Shown: positions 18,042 through 25,390 of the stretch, piece after piece
Layout: every line of letters begins with the position of its first letter
Position numbering within the stretch: the stretch's first letter is position 1
Assembly: GCF_009707665.1 (NCBI RefSeq)
Contig: NZ_WLZW01000004.1
Location: 124,001 to 188,000 of the forward strand
Length of the DNA stretch: 64,000 bases
Origin: Planomicrobium sp. YIM 101495
GTDB taxonomy: Bacteria; Bacillota; Bacilli; Bacillales_A; Planococcaceae
Reading direction: 5' to 3'
The notes under the pieces: generated by a model
Told to the model about the DNA's origin: nothing
The model's database searches: none
Seen by the model: the letters and a program-made list of their open reading frames with translations, nothing else
Position numbers and translations under genes: made by a program

Positions 18042-19116
18042 ACTTCTGGATTAACAGCGCCAAATGGAGGGAGACGGCATCTTGGAAGTGTGCGGGATCG
18101 AGACCGGTCACTTCCTTGATTTTCTTCAGCCGGTAGCTGAGCGTGTGGCGATGGATCGCAAGGGCATCGGCGGCTTCCGCATTGTTCCGGTTGCATGCAA
18201 AGTACGCGGTCAGCGTCTCGCAGAGAGGGGTGTTCAGCTTTCCGATGACGCGGTCGGTGAAACGGTCGAGCTCGGTTTGCGGATTGCATTTCAGGAGGGC
18301 GAGCAGTTCCACATCCTCGTAGCGGATCAATTGCTGGCCGGGCATTCCGAAGGCGAGTGCGTTTTTGGCGGCCAAATAAGAATCCCGGACATCGAAAATC
18401 GTGTCGACAGCTGTCCCCATGCCAATCCGGACGAAATTCGTTTTCTTGAACAGCTGGATGACGCCTTGCAGCTTCGTCTCGAGCTTCACAGGTCCGTCGT
18501 TCGTCAGCAACAGGAAAATTTCGTTCAGCTGGGAATGGCCGACAGCGATGACTTGTCCGTGGAACCTTGTTTCGAGCTGTTCGATGATCCGTTGCGATAA
18601 GAGCGGCGGTTTTTCCAGCTCAATCAAGACGGTGACATAGGACGTTTTCTTGTCGAGGCCGATCTGCAAAATCCGTTCACGTACCGCGGCGGATAGCGGC
18701 TGGCCGCTCGTCAGTTCTTCGAAGATCAATTCGTCGCGTTTCCGGTTCCACTCGATGCTGGAAGTGATGAGCGACTGGTGGATCATCATCTCGGTCGTCA
18801 GCTGGACGAGTTCCGAGATTTCCTTCAGCTCATCCGGGTCCCCCGTCACGCCGATCACTCCGACAAGTTCGCCTTGGAAGCGGACCGGCAAGTTGACACC
18901 CGGCTTCACACCGCGCAAAGTGGCTGCGTCTGTTTCCGTCAACCAGACGGTGGTGCCGCTCTTGACGGCTTCTGCAGCTCCTTCATGGATGGAGTCGATG
19001 CGTTCTTTGTGGCCGGAAGCGAGGATCATGCCATTCGTATCCATAACATTCAAGTTCCGGTTCAGGCGGATCATCGTTTGTTCGACGATTTCTTCTGCCA
19101 ATTGTTTTGTAATCAT
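18040..19116 (-). CDS. cdaR: CdaR family regulator (sugar diacid/glycerate type)
   Basis: 358 residues. The N terminus is a sugar-diacid recognition domain (Val-Met-Asp-Thr-Asn-Gly-Met-Ile-Leu-Ala-Ser, then Pro-Val-Arg-Phe-Gln-Gly-Glu-Leu-Val-Gly-Val-Ile-Gly). The middle is a degenerate cyclase-like domain. The C terminus is a PucR-type helix-turn-helix (His-Arg-His-Thr-Leu-Ser-Tyr-Arg-Leu-Lys-Lys-Ile). It is divergent from a glycerate kinase gene with a 133-bp shared control region. E. coli CdaR activates glycerate kinase genes in response to glycerate or related acids, so the pairing makes biological sense. Confidence 0.88.
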   Translation of the reverse strand: MITKQLAEEIVEQTMIRLNRNLNVMDTNGMILASGHKERIDSIHEGAAEAVKSGTTVWLTETDAATLRGVKPGVNLPVRFQGELVGVIGVTGDPDELKEISELVQLTTEMMIHQSLITSSIEWNRKRDELIFEELTSGQPLSAAVRERILQIGLDKKTSYVTVLIELEKPPLLSQRIIEQLETRFHGQVIAVGHSQLNEIFLLLTNDGPVKLETKLQGVIQLFKKTNFVRIGMGTAVDTIFDVRDSYLAAKNALAFGMPGQQLIRYEDVELLALLKCNPQTELDRFTDRVIGKLNTPLCETLTAYFACNRNNAEAADALAIHRHTLSYRLKKIKEVTGLDPAHFQDAVSLHLALLIQK

Positions 19117-19211
19117 ACAAACTCCTTCTTGTACAAGTATTCTGAATATTTAAGGAGGCAATATATACATTCAGTATAATGTATCTTCTTGCATGATTCA
19201 TTATAATTTTG

Positions 19212-19225
19212 TGTAAGCGTTTAAC
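19212..19225 (+). promoter_or_regulatory. Candidate cre (CcpA) site before glycerate kinase
   Basis: TGTAAGCGTTTAAC matches the cre consensus TGWAANCGNTNWCA at 12 of 14 positions. It lies just after a TATAAT at 19202-19207. Binding there would block transcription of the glycerate kinase gene when preferred carbon is present. Confidence 0.45.
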
Positions 19226-19249
19226 CGATTGTTGGGAGGTTTGTCAAAA

Positions 19250-20419
19250 GTGAAGATTATGGCAGCACCAGATTCATTCAAAGGCACGTTGTCCGCGTTA
19301 GAGGCGGCACGTGCGATGGCAGAAGGCGTCCAATGCGCGGATCGTGAAGCGGAAGTGATTCTTCTGCCCGCAGCAGACGGCGGGGAAGGTACGATGAGCA
19401 GCATGGTCAGTGCGACCGGCGGCACATTTGCCACGCACGTCGTGGAAGATCCGCTCGGCCGGAAAGTACATGCACGTTACGGTGTGCTTGGCGATGGCAA
19501 GACGTGCATCGTTGAAATTGCGGAAGCATCAGGCTTGCCTCTCCTGAAGAAGCGAGAGCGTTCTCCGCTCACGGCCTCTTCTTACGGGACGGGGGAATTG
19601 ATCCGCCATGCACTCGATGCCGGGCTCCGGACATTCATCATCGGTCTCGGCGGCAGCGCGACGAATGACGCGGGGGCGGGCATGGTGGAAGCACTCGGCA
19701 TGAAATTGCTGGATCAGAATGGTGAACCGTTGCCGCGTGGTGGCAGAGCACTCGGAGATCTTGCCACGCTCGATGTGACGGCATTCGATCCGCGCATCAA
19801 AGAAAGTACATTCTTGATTGCTAGTGATGTAGAGAACCCGCTTGTCGGCGAACAAGGCGCATCCGCTATCTTCGGACCGCAAAAAGGTGCATCAAAAGAA
19901 ATGGTCGCATATCTCGATGCCAATTTAGCGAACTTCGCGAACGTTGTCGAACAGCACAACGGCATCGCTCTTCATACGAAGCGTGGCGCGGGTGCGGCAG
20001 GTGGGGCAGGAGGTGTGCTTCAGGCGTTTTTCAACGGACAGATGCGGCGAGGCATCGATGTGGTGCTTGAAGCCATTTCGTTTGCGGAACACCTTGAGAC
20101 GGCTGATGTCGTGTTGACCGGAGAAGGCAAGACGGATAGCCAAACCCTATCCGGCAAAACGCCATTTGGCATCGCAGAAGCGGCGGAGGAAAAAGGAAAG
20201 CCGGTCTTGCTTGTATCGGGTATGGTCGACGCGAGTAGTCTACACTTGCTTGCGCCTCATTTTACGGAAATCCATTCGGTCGTCGGGGAGACGGTCTCGA
20301 AAGCGCAGGCGATCGAGCACGCGTATGAAGAGTTGAAGAAGAAAACTGAAGCAGTCATCAAAGCATATTTTAAAAAAATAGAAGGGGAGATAAGAAGTTC
20401 GGGGGACTGTGCGGAATGA
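19250..20419 (+). CDS. glxK: Glycerate kinase (GlxK/GarK type)
   Basis: 389-residue glycerate kinase of the type I family. It has Ala-Pro-Asp-Ser-Phe-Lys-Gly-Thr-Leu-Ser at the N terminus, Pro-Ala-Ala-Asp-Gly-Gly-Glu-Gly-Thr, and Gly-Leu-Gly-Gly-Ser-Ala-Thr-Asn-Asp-Ala-Gly-Ala-Gly near residue 130. It makes 2-phosphoglycerate from glycerate and ATP. The GTG at 19250 follows GGGAGG and aligns with the family start; a TTG at 19229 adds 7 unlikely residues. A cdaR gene is divergent upstream. The stop overlaps the start of a small membrane protein gene. Confidence 0.92.
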   Translation: MKIMAAPDSFKGTLSALEAARAMAEGVQCADREAEVILLPAADGGEGTMSSMVSATGGTFATHVVEDPLGRKVHARYGVLGDGKTCIVEIAEASGLPLLKKRERSPLTASSYGTGELIRHALDAGLRTFIIGLGGSATNDAGAGMVEALGMKLLDQNGEPLPRGGRALGDLATLDVTAFDPRIKESTFLIASDVENPLVGEQGASAIFGPQKGASKEMVAYLDANLANFANVVEQHNGIALHTKRGAGAAGGAGGVLQAFFNGQMRRGIDVVLEAISFAEHLETADVVLTGEGKTDSQTLSGKTPFGIAEAAEEKGKPVLLVSGMVDASSLHLLAPHFTEIHSVVGETVSKAQAIEHAYEELKKKTEAVIKAYFKKIEGEIRSSGDCAE

Positions 20420-20856
20420 TTGAAAACTTATTCCCGATGGTTAGTTCTGTTCGGCTCGTGGTGTTCCTTCTCGCATCGGCTATTGCCGTGTTTATTTTCA
20501 ACTGGCTGATGAGAAAAGTGATGGAGGTGGAACGGAAGCCAATCTTTTCTTATAACCATCTGAATGAATTTCACAAAAAGGCAGATTGGACCATTCGTTG
20601 GATTACGGTTGGCGGCTATATTTTTCTTCTCATTTTTGCATTTGACAGCTTCATTTTCGGGATGTTTCTGTTAGGGATGGTTTCCGTTTCGGCACAGGAG
20701 ATTTTACGGATGATAATGGAGAGGAAATACGCAGAAAACCCGAAAGATTATCTCTATACGTTCATCACACTGGTTACTACATTCGTAATCGTCTTCAGCA
20801 TTGCCCAGCTGTTGTTTCCGGATCTGTTCCAGGAGATGCTCACGAATTCATTTTGA
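20416..20856 (+). CDS. DUF4181-like small membrane protein
   Basis: 146 residues with four predicted membrane helices (about 10-30, 60-78, 80-95 and 112-132) and a Lys/Arg-rich loop before the second helix. The overall pattern fits the DUF4181 family of Bacillales, function unknown. It overlaps the glycerate kinase stop by 4 nt (ATGA), so the two are co-translated, although nothing else links it to glycerate. A terminator follows. Confidence 0.65.
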   Translation: MIENLFPMVSSVRLVVFLLASAIAVFIFNWLMRKVMEVERKPIFSYNHLNEFHKKADWTIRWITVGGYIFLLIFAFDSFIFGMFLLGMVSVSAQEILRMIMERKYAENPKDYLYTFITLVTTFVIVFSIAQLLFPDLFQEMLTNSF

Positions 20857-20868
20857 TGCATCAGAAGG

Positions 20869-20896
20869 ACCCGTCAATTAATGGCGGGTTTTTTTT
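20869..20896 (+). terminator. Intrinsic terminator
   Basis: ACCCGTC and GGCGGGT flank a 7-nt loop and are followed by eight T. Confidence 0.8.
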
Positions 20897-20967
20897 CTTA
20901 CGGCTTGCGACTTTCTGAAACGCGACACGTCTACTAGTGAAAGTGGATCGAAGAAAGTAGGGGTCGG

Positions 20968-21570
20968 ATGAAAAGGATGGCTTTGTTAGTGGTCGCACTG
21001 CTCCTGATGGGTGGATGCGGGGCAATCGGGATGCCCGGGGCGCAAGTGGAGATCGATTGGGTGGATTTTGTGCATCTCAATGACGAGCAATATACAGCGA
21101 TGGGTTCCGAAGTGATCGCCGGACCGGAATGGATCGGAGCGGAGCTCGGGGAAGTGGCGTTCAACGTGTCGGACAATGTGAAGGATTCAAGCTACCGGAC
21201 GAAAAATGGTGATGCGGCATTTCGGGATGTCGGGACACCGATTTTCGAAGTGATTGATTCACCGGGCTTCGTTGCGGTTCAAGATGCAGCGGAAGTGCAT
21301 GGCTACAGGATTTACCGGGCAGAAGCTGCACGGGATGCGCAGCCAGTTCGTTATCGGGACATGGATTTTGCGGATGTGGTGAAAGTGGAGTTCCATGAAG
21401 GATATACACAGCCATCACTCCGGAATACATTGACGGAGCCGGAAGAAATTGATCAGCTGCTGGCGTTTTTGGATGACAGCCAGGTGGATTCGACATTCTC
21501 GCCGGCAGGACAGGAACAATTTTACACGATGGTGTTTTATAGGGATGCACCGCTCGCACAATCGATCTAG
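20968..21570 (+). CDS. Hypothetical lipoprotein, probably cut short by an in-frame TAG
   Basis: 200 residues up to a TAG at 21568. The signal peptide ends in Leu-Met-Gly-Gly-Cys (Cys near residue 17). The mature part is acidic, with Phe-Val-His-Leu-Asn-Asp and Gly-Thr-Pro-Ile-Phe-Glu motifs. After the TAG the same frame continues 28 codons to a TGA at 21655, and that stretch looks coding: Tyr-Asp-Gly-Thr-Thr-Trp-Phe-Trp-Tyr-Pro-Trp. The natural protein was therefore probably about 229 residues. Either a nonsense mutation or a sequencing error explains this. I do not recognise a function. Confidence 0.65.
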   Translation: MKRMALLVVALLLMGGCGAIGMPGAQVEIDWVDFVHLNDEQYTAMGSEVIAGPEWIGAELGEVAFNVSDNVKDSSYRTKNGDAAFRDVGTPIFEVIDSPGFVAVQDAAEVHGYRIYRAEAARDAQPVRYRDMDFADVVKVEFHEGYTQPSLRNTLTEPEEIDQLLAFLDDSQVDSTFSPAGQEQFYTMVFYRDAPLAQSI

Positions 21571-21667
21571 TTGATGTATGACGGCACGACGTGGTTCTGG
21601 TATCCATGGGATTTGAATGTCATCGATACGGAGATTGGGAAGTTGGTCGGGGAATGAAGAATGGAGA

Positions 21668-21704
21668 AAGCGGAGATGCCGATTGGGGGCATCTCCGCTT
21701 CATT
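21668..21704. terminator. Bidirectional terminator
   Basis: AAGCGGAGATGCC and GGCATCTCCGCTT flank a 7-nt loop, with a T-rich tail on the plus side. It lies between the lipoprotein gene and the convergent alcohol dehydrogenase. Confidence 0.85.
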
Positions 21705-21705
21705 T

Positions 21706-22887
21706 TTACTCCGGCTCCACCGTTTTCCCGTCAAACGCGGACTGATAGATTTTCCGGATATCATCTCCCGAAAGCGGAAGAGGGCTTCTTGCAAGAATCC
21801 GTTTTTGTTTGACAGCATCTTCCGTCAAACTGTCGAGCGCAGAAACAGGAACATCGAAGCCGCCTAATGTATCCGGGATGCCGACATCCTGGACGATGCG
21901 TTTCAGTTCATCGACACAACGATAGGAAGCTTCTTCATCCGACAGGAAGGCGGAGTTGCTGCCGAGCGCATCAAGAATATCGGCCATGCGCGTCTCGCAG
22001 CTCTTGCGGATATAGCTCATGACATACGGCAGGAGTACCGCGTTCGAGTCGCCGTGTGCGATATGGAACTGACCACCGAGTGGGTAGGCAAGCGCATGAA
22101 CACCCGCGACGCCGGCATTGAAGAATGCCAATCCCGCAAGAAAACTGCCATGGCTCATGTCGGTGCGGGCTTGCTTGTCCTCACCATAAGCTACAGCTGT
22201 TCGGAGCGAACGAGCGATCAACCGGATGGCTTGCAGTGCTAGACCGTCCGTTACAGCCGTCGCATTGACGGAAATATACGCTTCGACTGCGTGCGTCAAT
22301 GCATCGATGCCGGTCGCTGCGGTCACTTTCCCAGGAACCGATACCGTCAGCGCCGGATCGACGATGGCGAGGTCAGCGAGCAGGAAGTCATGCGTCACGA
22401 CATCTTTCGTCGTTTCGAGTGATAGTACTGCGATGTTCGTCACTTCCGAACCGGTGCCGGACGTCGTCGGAATGAGGATGAGCGGCAGCCCTTTCCGCTC
22501 GATGCTTTTCGTGCCGGTCAAATTCAAATAATCCGCGACTTTTCCTTCATGGGTCGCCATGACTGCGGCGAGCTTCGCCAAGTCGAGTGCGCTGCCGCCA
22601 CCGATGCCGACGACCATGTCGAAATTGCCGGAGCGGGTGAAGTCGGTCAAATGTTCACCGGTCGCAAGCGGGGGTTCCGGAACGACTTCGGTATACAAAG
22701 TCACGTCATAGCCCGCTTCACGGAGCGGATCTGCCGCTTGATTGGTAAGACCGATCTTTGCAAGCAGAGGATCTGTAACAATCAAGATTTTCTTCGGGCT
22801 ATGCCGGCCGACTTCCGGGACGAGCTGTTCGAGTGCGCCCCAGCCGGTGTAGCTGAGCGGAGCGAGCACCAATTTCGCAAAACTCAT
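21706..22887 (-). CDS. Iron-containing alcohol dehydrogenase
   Basis: 393-residue group III alcohol dehydrogenase. The nucleotide-binding motif Gly-Gly-Gly-Ser-Ala-Leu-Asp lies near residue 96, with Pro-Thr-Thr-Ser-Gly-Thr-Gly-Ser-Glu-Val after it. The metal ligands are in Gly-Ile-Asp-Ala-Leu-Thr-His-Ala-Val-Glu and in the later His-Ala-Leu-Ala-Tyr-Pro-Leu-Gly and His-Gly-Asp-Ser-Asn segments. It starts 14 bp after a lactonase gene on the same strand. In Agrobacterium the blc (att) operon pairs a lactonase with a gamma-hydroxybutyrate dehydrogenase of this family, so a hydroxy-acid substrate is plausible. Confidence 0.88.
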   Translation of the reverse strand: MSFAKLVLAPLSYTGWGALEQLVPEVGRHSPKKILIVTDPLLAKIGLTNQAADPLREAGYDVTLYTEVVPEPPLATGEHLTDFTRSGNFDMVVGIGGGSALDLAKLAAVMATHEGKVADYLNLTGTKSIERKGLPLILIPTTSGTGSEVTNIAVLSLETTKDVVTHDFLLADLAIVDPALTVSVPGKVTAATGIDALTHAVEAYISVNATAVTDGLALQAIRLIARSLRTAVAYGEDKQARTDMSHGSFLAGLAFFNAGVAGVHALAYPLGGQFHIAHGDSNAVLLPYVMSYIRKSCETRMADILDALGSNSAFLSDEEASYRCVDELKRIVQDVGIPDTLGGFDVPVSALDSLTEDAVKQKRILARSPLPLSGDDIRKIYQSAFDGKTVEPE

Positions 22888-22901
22888 GTCAGTTCCCCCT
22901 G

Positions 22902-23750
22902 TTATTCATAGTAGCCTTCGGTCGATTTGCGGAACGTCTTGAATTGATCCGCGTCGTGACCGAACCAGACATCCGAATTTGTTTCCTTGGCAAGGCGGCG
23001 GATTTTCTCGACGGCGTAATTGTAGCCGACGGAATCGTAAAGAATGCCAGGCGGCTTGACAGGTGGTCCGAAACTTTCTGCTGTATAGATGGCGTCCGAT
23101 GCGAGAATAATGCCGCCAGTTTCTGGCATATTGATCTGCAGGCCAAGCATGCCCCACGCATGGCCGCTGCCGAAATTGAGCAGCTTGATGCCTTCTGCGA
23201 GGTGCAGACCATCTTCCGTCCGTTTCACGGTTTTCCACTGCAGATTATTTTTGATCCAAGCGTCGATGTCTCCCCAAATGTACGCGCCTTCTTTTTCATT
23301 GCGCGCATACGTCTGCAAGGCGCCGTTCAATTCATCTTCGTGGACGATGATCGTCGCATTGGTGAAGAGCTCGAGACAGCCTGCGTGGTCGAGATGCAGG
23401 TGGGAAGCGACCACGTACTTGATGTCCTCAGGCCGTGTGTTCAGCTCCTCCAGCCGGTGATGCAAATAACATTCTTCCGGCATGTCGATCGGGAACAGGG
23501 TCTGCGTCACTTGCCCCCAGCGGCCGTTCGGTCCCATGGCTTCCGGATTGCAGGCGGTGTCGAACAGGATCTTGCCCTCCGGGTGGTCGATCAGAACGGT
23601 GTAGACGGGGAAGGTGACCATCTCGGTCTGGGCATTCGGATTGTGGATCGATGCCGGGTTGTGCATGGCAATCATGTAGTTTTTATCCATGGTGAGAGTG
23701 CCATTGTCCATGACATACAGCTTCGGGTTCGCTTTGATGATACCAGTCAT
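22902..23750 (-). CDS. N-acyl homoserine lactonase family metallo-hydrolase (AttM/BlcC-like)
   Basis: 282-residue metallo-beta-lactamase-fold protein. The dinuclear zinc motif His-Leu-His-Leu-Asp-His-Ala-Gly gives His117, His119, Asp121 and His122. Further ligands are likely the His in Gly-Ser-Gly-His-Ala-Trp-Gly, the Asp in Ala-Ser-Asp-Ala and the His in Trp-Phe-Gly-His-Asp. Family members open acyl-homoserine lactones or gamma-butyrolactone. Pairing with an iron alcohol dehydrogenase suggests carbon use of a lactone rather than signal quenching, though both are possible. AGGAGGAA precedes the ATG. Confidence 0.83.
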   Translation of the reverse strand: MTGIIKANPKLYVMDNGTLTMDKNYMIAMHNPASIHNPNAQTEMVTFPVYTVLIDHPEGKILFDTACNPEAMGPNGRWGQVTQTLFPIDMPEECYLHHRLEELNTRPEDIKYVVASHLHLDHAGCLELFTNATIIVHEDELNGALQTYARNEKEGAYIWGDIDAWIKNNLQWKTVKRTEDGLHLAEGIKLLNFGSGHAWGMLGLQINMPETGGIILASDAIYTAESFGPPVKPPGILYDSVGYNYAVEKIRRLAKETNSDVWFGHDADQFKTFRKSTEGYYE

Positions 23751-23828
23751 TCAAATTCCTCCTCTCATAGTTGAGAAAATAGTATCATAATTTTCAGTTT
23801 ATTGATAGTTGAATTTTCAAATGAATTA

Positions 23829-23862
23829 AAAAACCCCACTTCCGGGAAAATGGAAGCGGGGG
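23829..23862 (-). terminator. Terminator of pbuE
   Basis: Read on the minus strand, CCCCGCTTCC and GGAAGTGGGG flank an 8-nt loop and run into six T. It separates pbuE from the lactonase unit. Confidence 0.8.
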
Positions 23863-23873
23863 TAGTGAAGGCA

Positions 23874-25067
23874 TTAAGCTCGTTCGTCTGTCATTTCTTT
23901 TTTCGTGGATCCGGTCTTTCTGGAGACGGCAGGACGCGTCAAGGAGAAGATTGCGCATAAAAGCGCGACAACTGCGACAATACCACCGACCCATGTAGTG
24001 CTCGTGACAGATCCCGTTTCGGTCAGGACGAGGCCTCCGATTGCCGATCCGAGCGCGATGCCGACTTGCAAAGCAGAGTTGTTGAAGCTTTGCTGGATGT
24101 CGGACGTGGCCGGGTCGGTTTCAATCAAGTAGCTTTGCTGTGGCGGGGCAAGTGCCCAGCTCAGAGCGCCCCAGATGACCATGACCGGCAGGAAGAGGAA
24201 CAGCGAGAACGTCGTGAGCGGCAAGACGAACAGAATCAAGGCAAAAGAGGCGATGACGATCAAGATGCTCTTCTTCGAGCCGATCGCGTCGGACAGGATC
24301 CCGCCGAATGCGCCGCCGCTGACTGCTGCGATGCCGAAAATCAAATAGCAAATACTGACCCAATAAGCGTTCAGGCCGAGCACGGATTCAAGGAACGGCG
24401 TGAAGTAGGCGTAGACGGTATAATGCGCAGCGAGCATGAACAATGTCGCAAGGTGCGCACTGCCGATCTTCGCACTGGCGACCGCTCGCAGCTGCTGGGA
24501 CAACGGAACTGCCCGTCCGCCTTGGATCGGCTGGATGAACAGGGCGATCAAAATCATTGAACCGATCGAGAGCGCGGCGATGGCAAGGAAGATAAAGCGC
24601 CAGCCGAACAAGTCGGAAATGATGATCCCGATCGGCACACCGAGCACGAGGGAAGAACTGACCCCCATGAAGATCAGACCGATCGCCTTCGCACGATAAG
24701 GCGGTTCGACGATCTTCGCTGCGATTGTCAGCGACAAGATGATGATGAGCGCCGTGCTGCCGGCTGTGACGACACGTGCTGCCATCATCCAGGCGAAGTT
24801 CGGGCTGAAGTAAGTGACGATGTTTCCAACGAAGAAAATCGATAGGGAAATGAGATACAGTTTCTTCCGTTCGACTTTTGCGGTCATGACGAGCAGGACC
24901 GGTCCGGCCACTGCAAAGACAAGGGCGAAGACGGTAATCAATTGCCCGGCTGCACTCAGCGTGACATCGAATTCGTCGGCGATGGCCGGCAAGATGCCGC
25001 CGACGATCAATTCGACCAGTCCGACCGCGACGGTGGCCAAGGCGAGAATATAAACTTTCAAATTCAT
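23874..25067 (-). CDS. pbuE: Purine efflux transporter PbuE
   Basis: 397-residue major facilitator protein of the DHA1 type with 12 predicted helices. The N terminus ([13 protein letters not shown]) and the middle (Phe-Gly-Trp-Arg, then Pro-Phe-Leu-Glu) track B. subtilis PbuE closely. PbuE exports adenine, hypoxanthine and their analogues. The adenine riboswitch in the leader makes the assignment strong. The ATG at 25067 gives the family N terminus, although AAAGGATC is better spaced for an out-of-frame ATG at 25077. Confidence 0.93.
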   Translation of the reverse strand: MNLKVYILALATVAVGLVELIVGGILPAIADEFDVTLSAAGQLITVFALVFAVAGPVLLVMTAKVERKKLYLISLSIFFVGNIVTYFSPNFAWMMAARVVTAGSTALIIILSLTIAAKIVEPPYRAKAIGLIFMGVSSSLVLGVPIGIIISDLFGWRFIFLAIAALSIGSMILIALFIQPIQGGRAVPLSQQLRAVASAKIGSAHLATLFMLAAHYTVYAYFTPFLESVLGLNAYWVSICYLIFGIAAVSGGAFGGILSDAIGSKKSILIVIASFALILFVLPLTTFSLFLFLPVMVIWGALSWALAPPQQSYLIETDPATSDIQQSFNNSALQVGIALGSAIGGLVLTETGSVTSTTWVGGIVAVVALLCAIFSLTRPAVSRKTGSTKKEMTDERA

Positions 25068-25123
25068 GTAACATCACTGATCCTTTCCAATTGTGAGAGA
25101 TGGCGATTTTTTTCAGAAAACAG

Positions 25124-25177
25124 AAAAAAATCCTGATTACAGAAAACGAGCGGTTCGTTTGCTGTAATCAGGATTTT
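25124..25177 (-). terminator. Expression-platform terminator of the adenine riboswitch
   Basis: Sixteen-base arms (AAAATCCTGATTACAG and its exact complement), with additional inner pairing, form a long hairpin followed by seven T on the minus strand. Its first arm is also the 3' side of the aptamer, so adenine binding should stop it from forming and turn the gene on. Confidence 0.9.
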
Positions 25178-25224
25178 ATGGTTCCTGGTAGAGACCCTCA
25201 TGCCGTATTCTTGAGGTTATACAG
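25162..25224 (-). promoter_or_regulatory. Adenine riboswitch (purine aptamer)
   Basis: The minus strand shows a P1 of CTGTA/TACAG, then TATAA, a P2 of CCTCA/TGAGG, the J2/3 segment TCTCTACC, a P3 of CAGGA/TCCTG around AACCATAAA, then GATT. The third base of GATT is the specificity position; U here means adenine, where guanine switches have C. The layout matches the pbuE on-switch of B. subtilis. Confidence 0.93.
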
Positions 25225-25251
25225 AAGATATTCGGTTCGTTTCCTTCTAAA

Positions 25252-25280
25252 ATACTACTATAGGATTGGGGCTTTTGCAA
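25252..25280 (-). promoter_or_regulatory. pbuE promoter (SigA type)
   Basis: On the minus strand TTGCAA (25275-25280) and TAGTAT (25252-25257) are separated by exactly 17 bp. It lies just upstream of the adenine aptamer, so transcription would start near 25245. Confidence 0.7.
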
Positions 25281-25390
25281 GAGAGGGAATCGAAAGGAGA
25301 ACTTGGGAGCTGCGAAGAATAACGCCTCCGAACCGGACGAAGAAAAAGTTCTGCTGGATAGATGATAAAGTCCTCCCGAAAATGATATGA

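Noticed and set aside
19141-19210. CdaR operator in the shared region with glycerate kinase
   Set aside because: Several AT-rich partial dyads are present but none stands out enough to name.
24388-25077. A minus-strand frame starting at 25077 with a better-spaced ribosome site than pbuE
   Set aside because: Its translation is Arg/His-rich and matches nothing, while the overlapping 397-residue frame is a clear PbuE.
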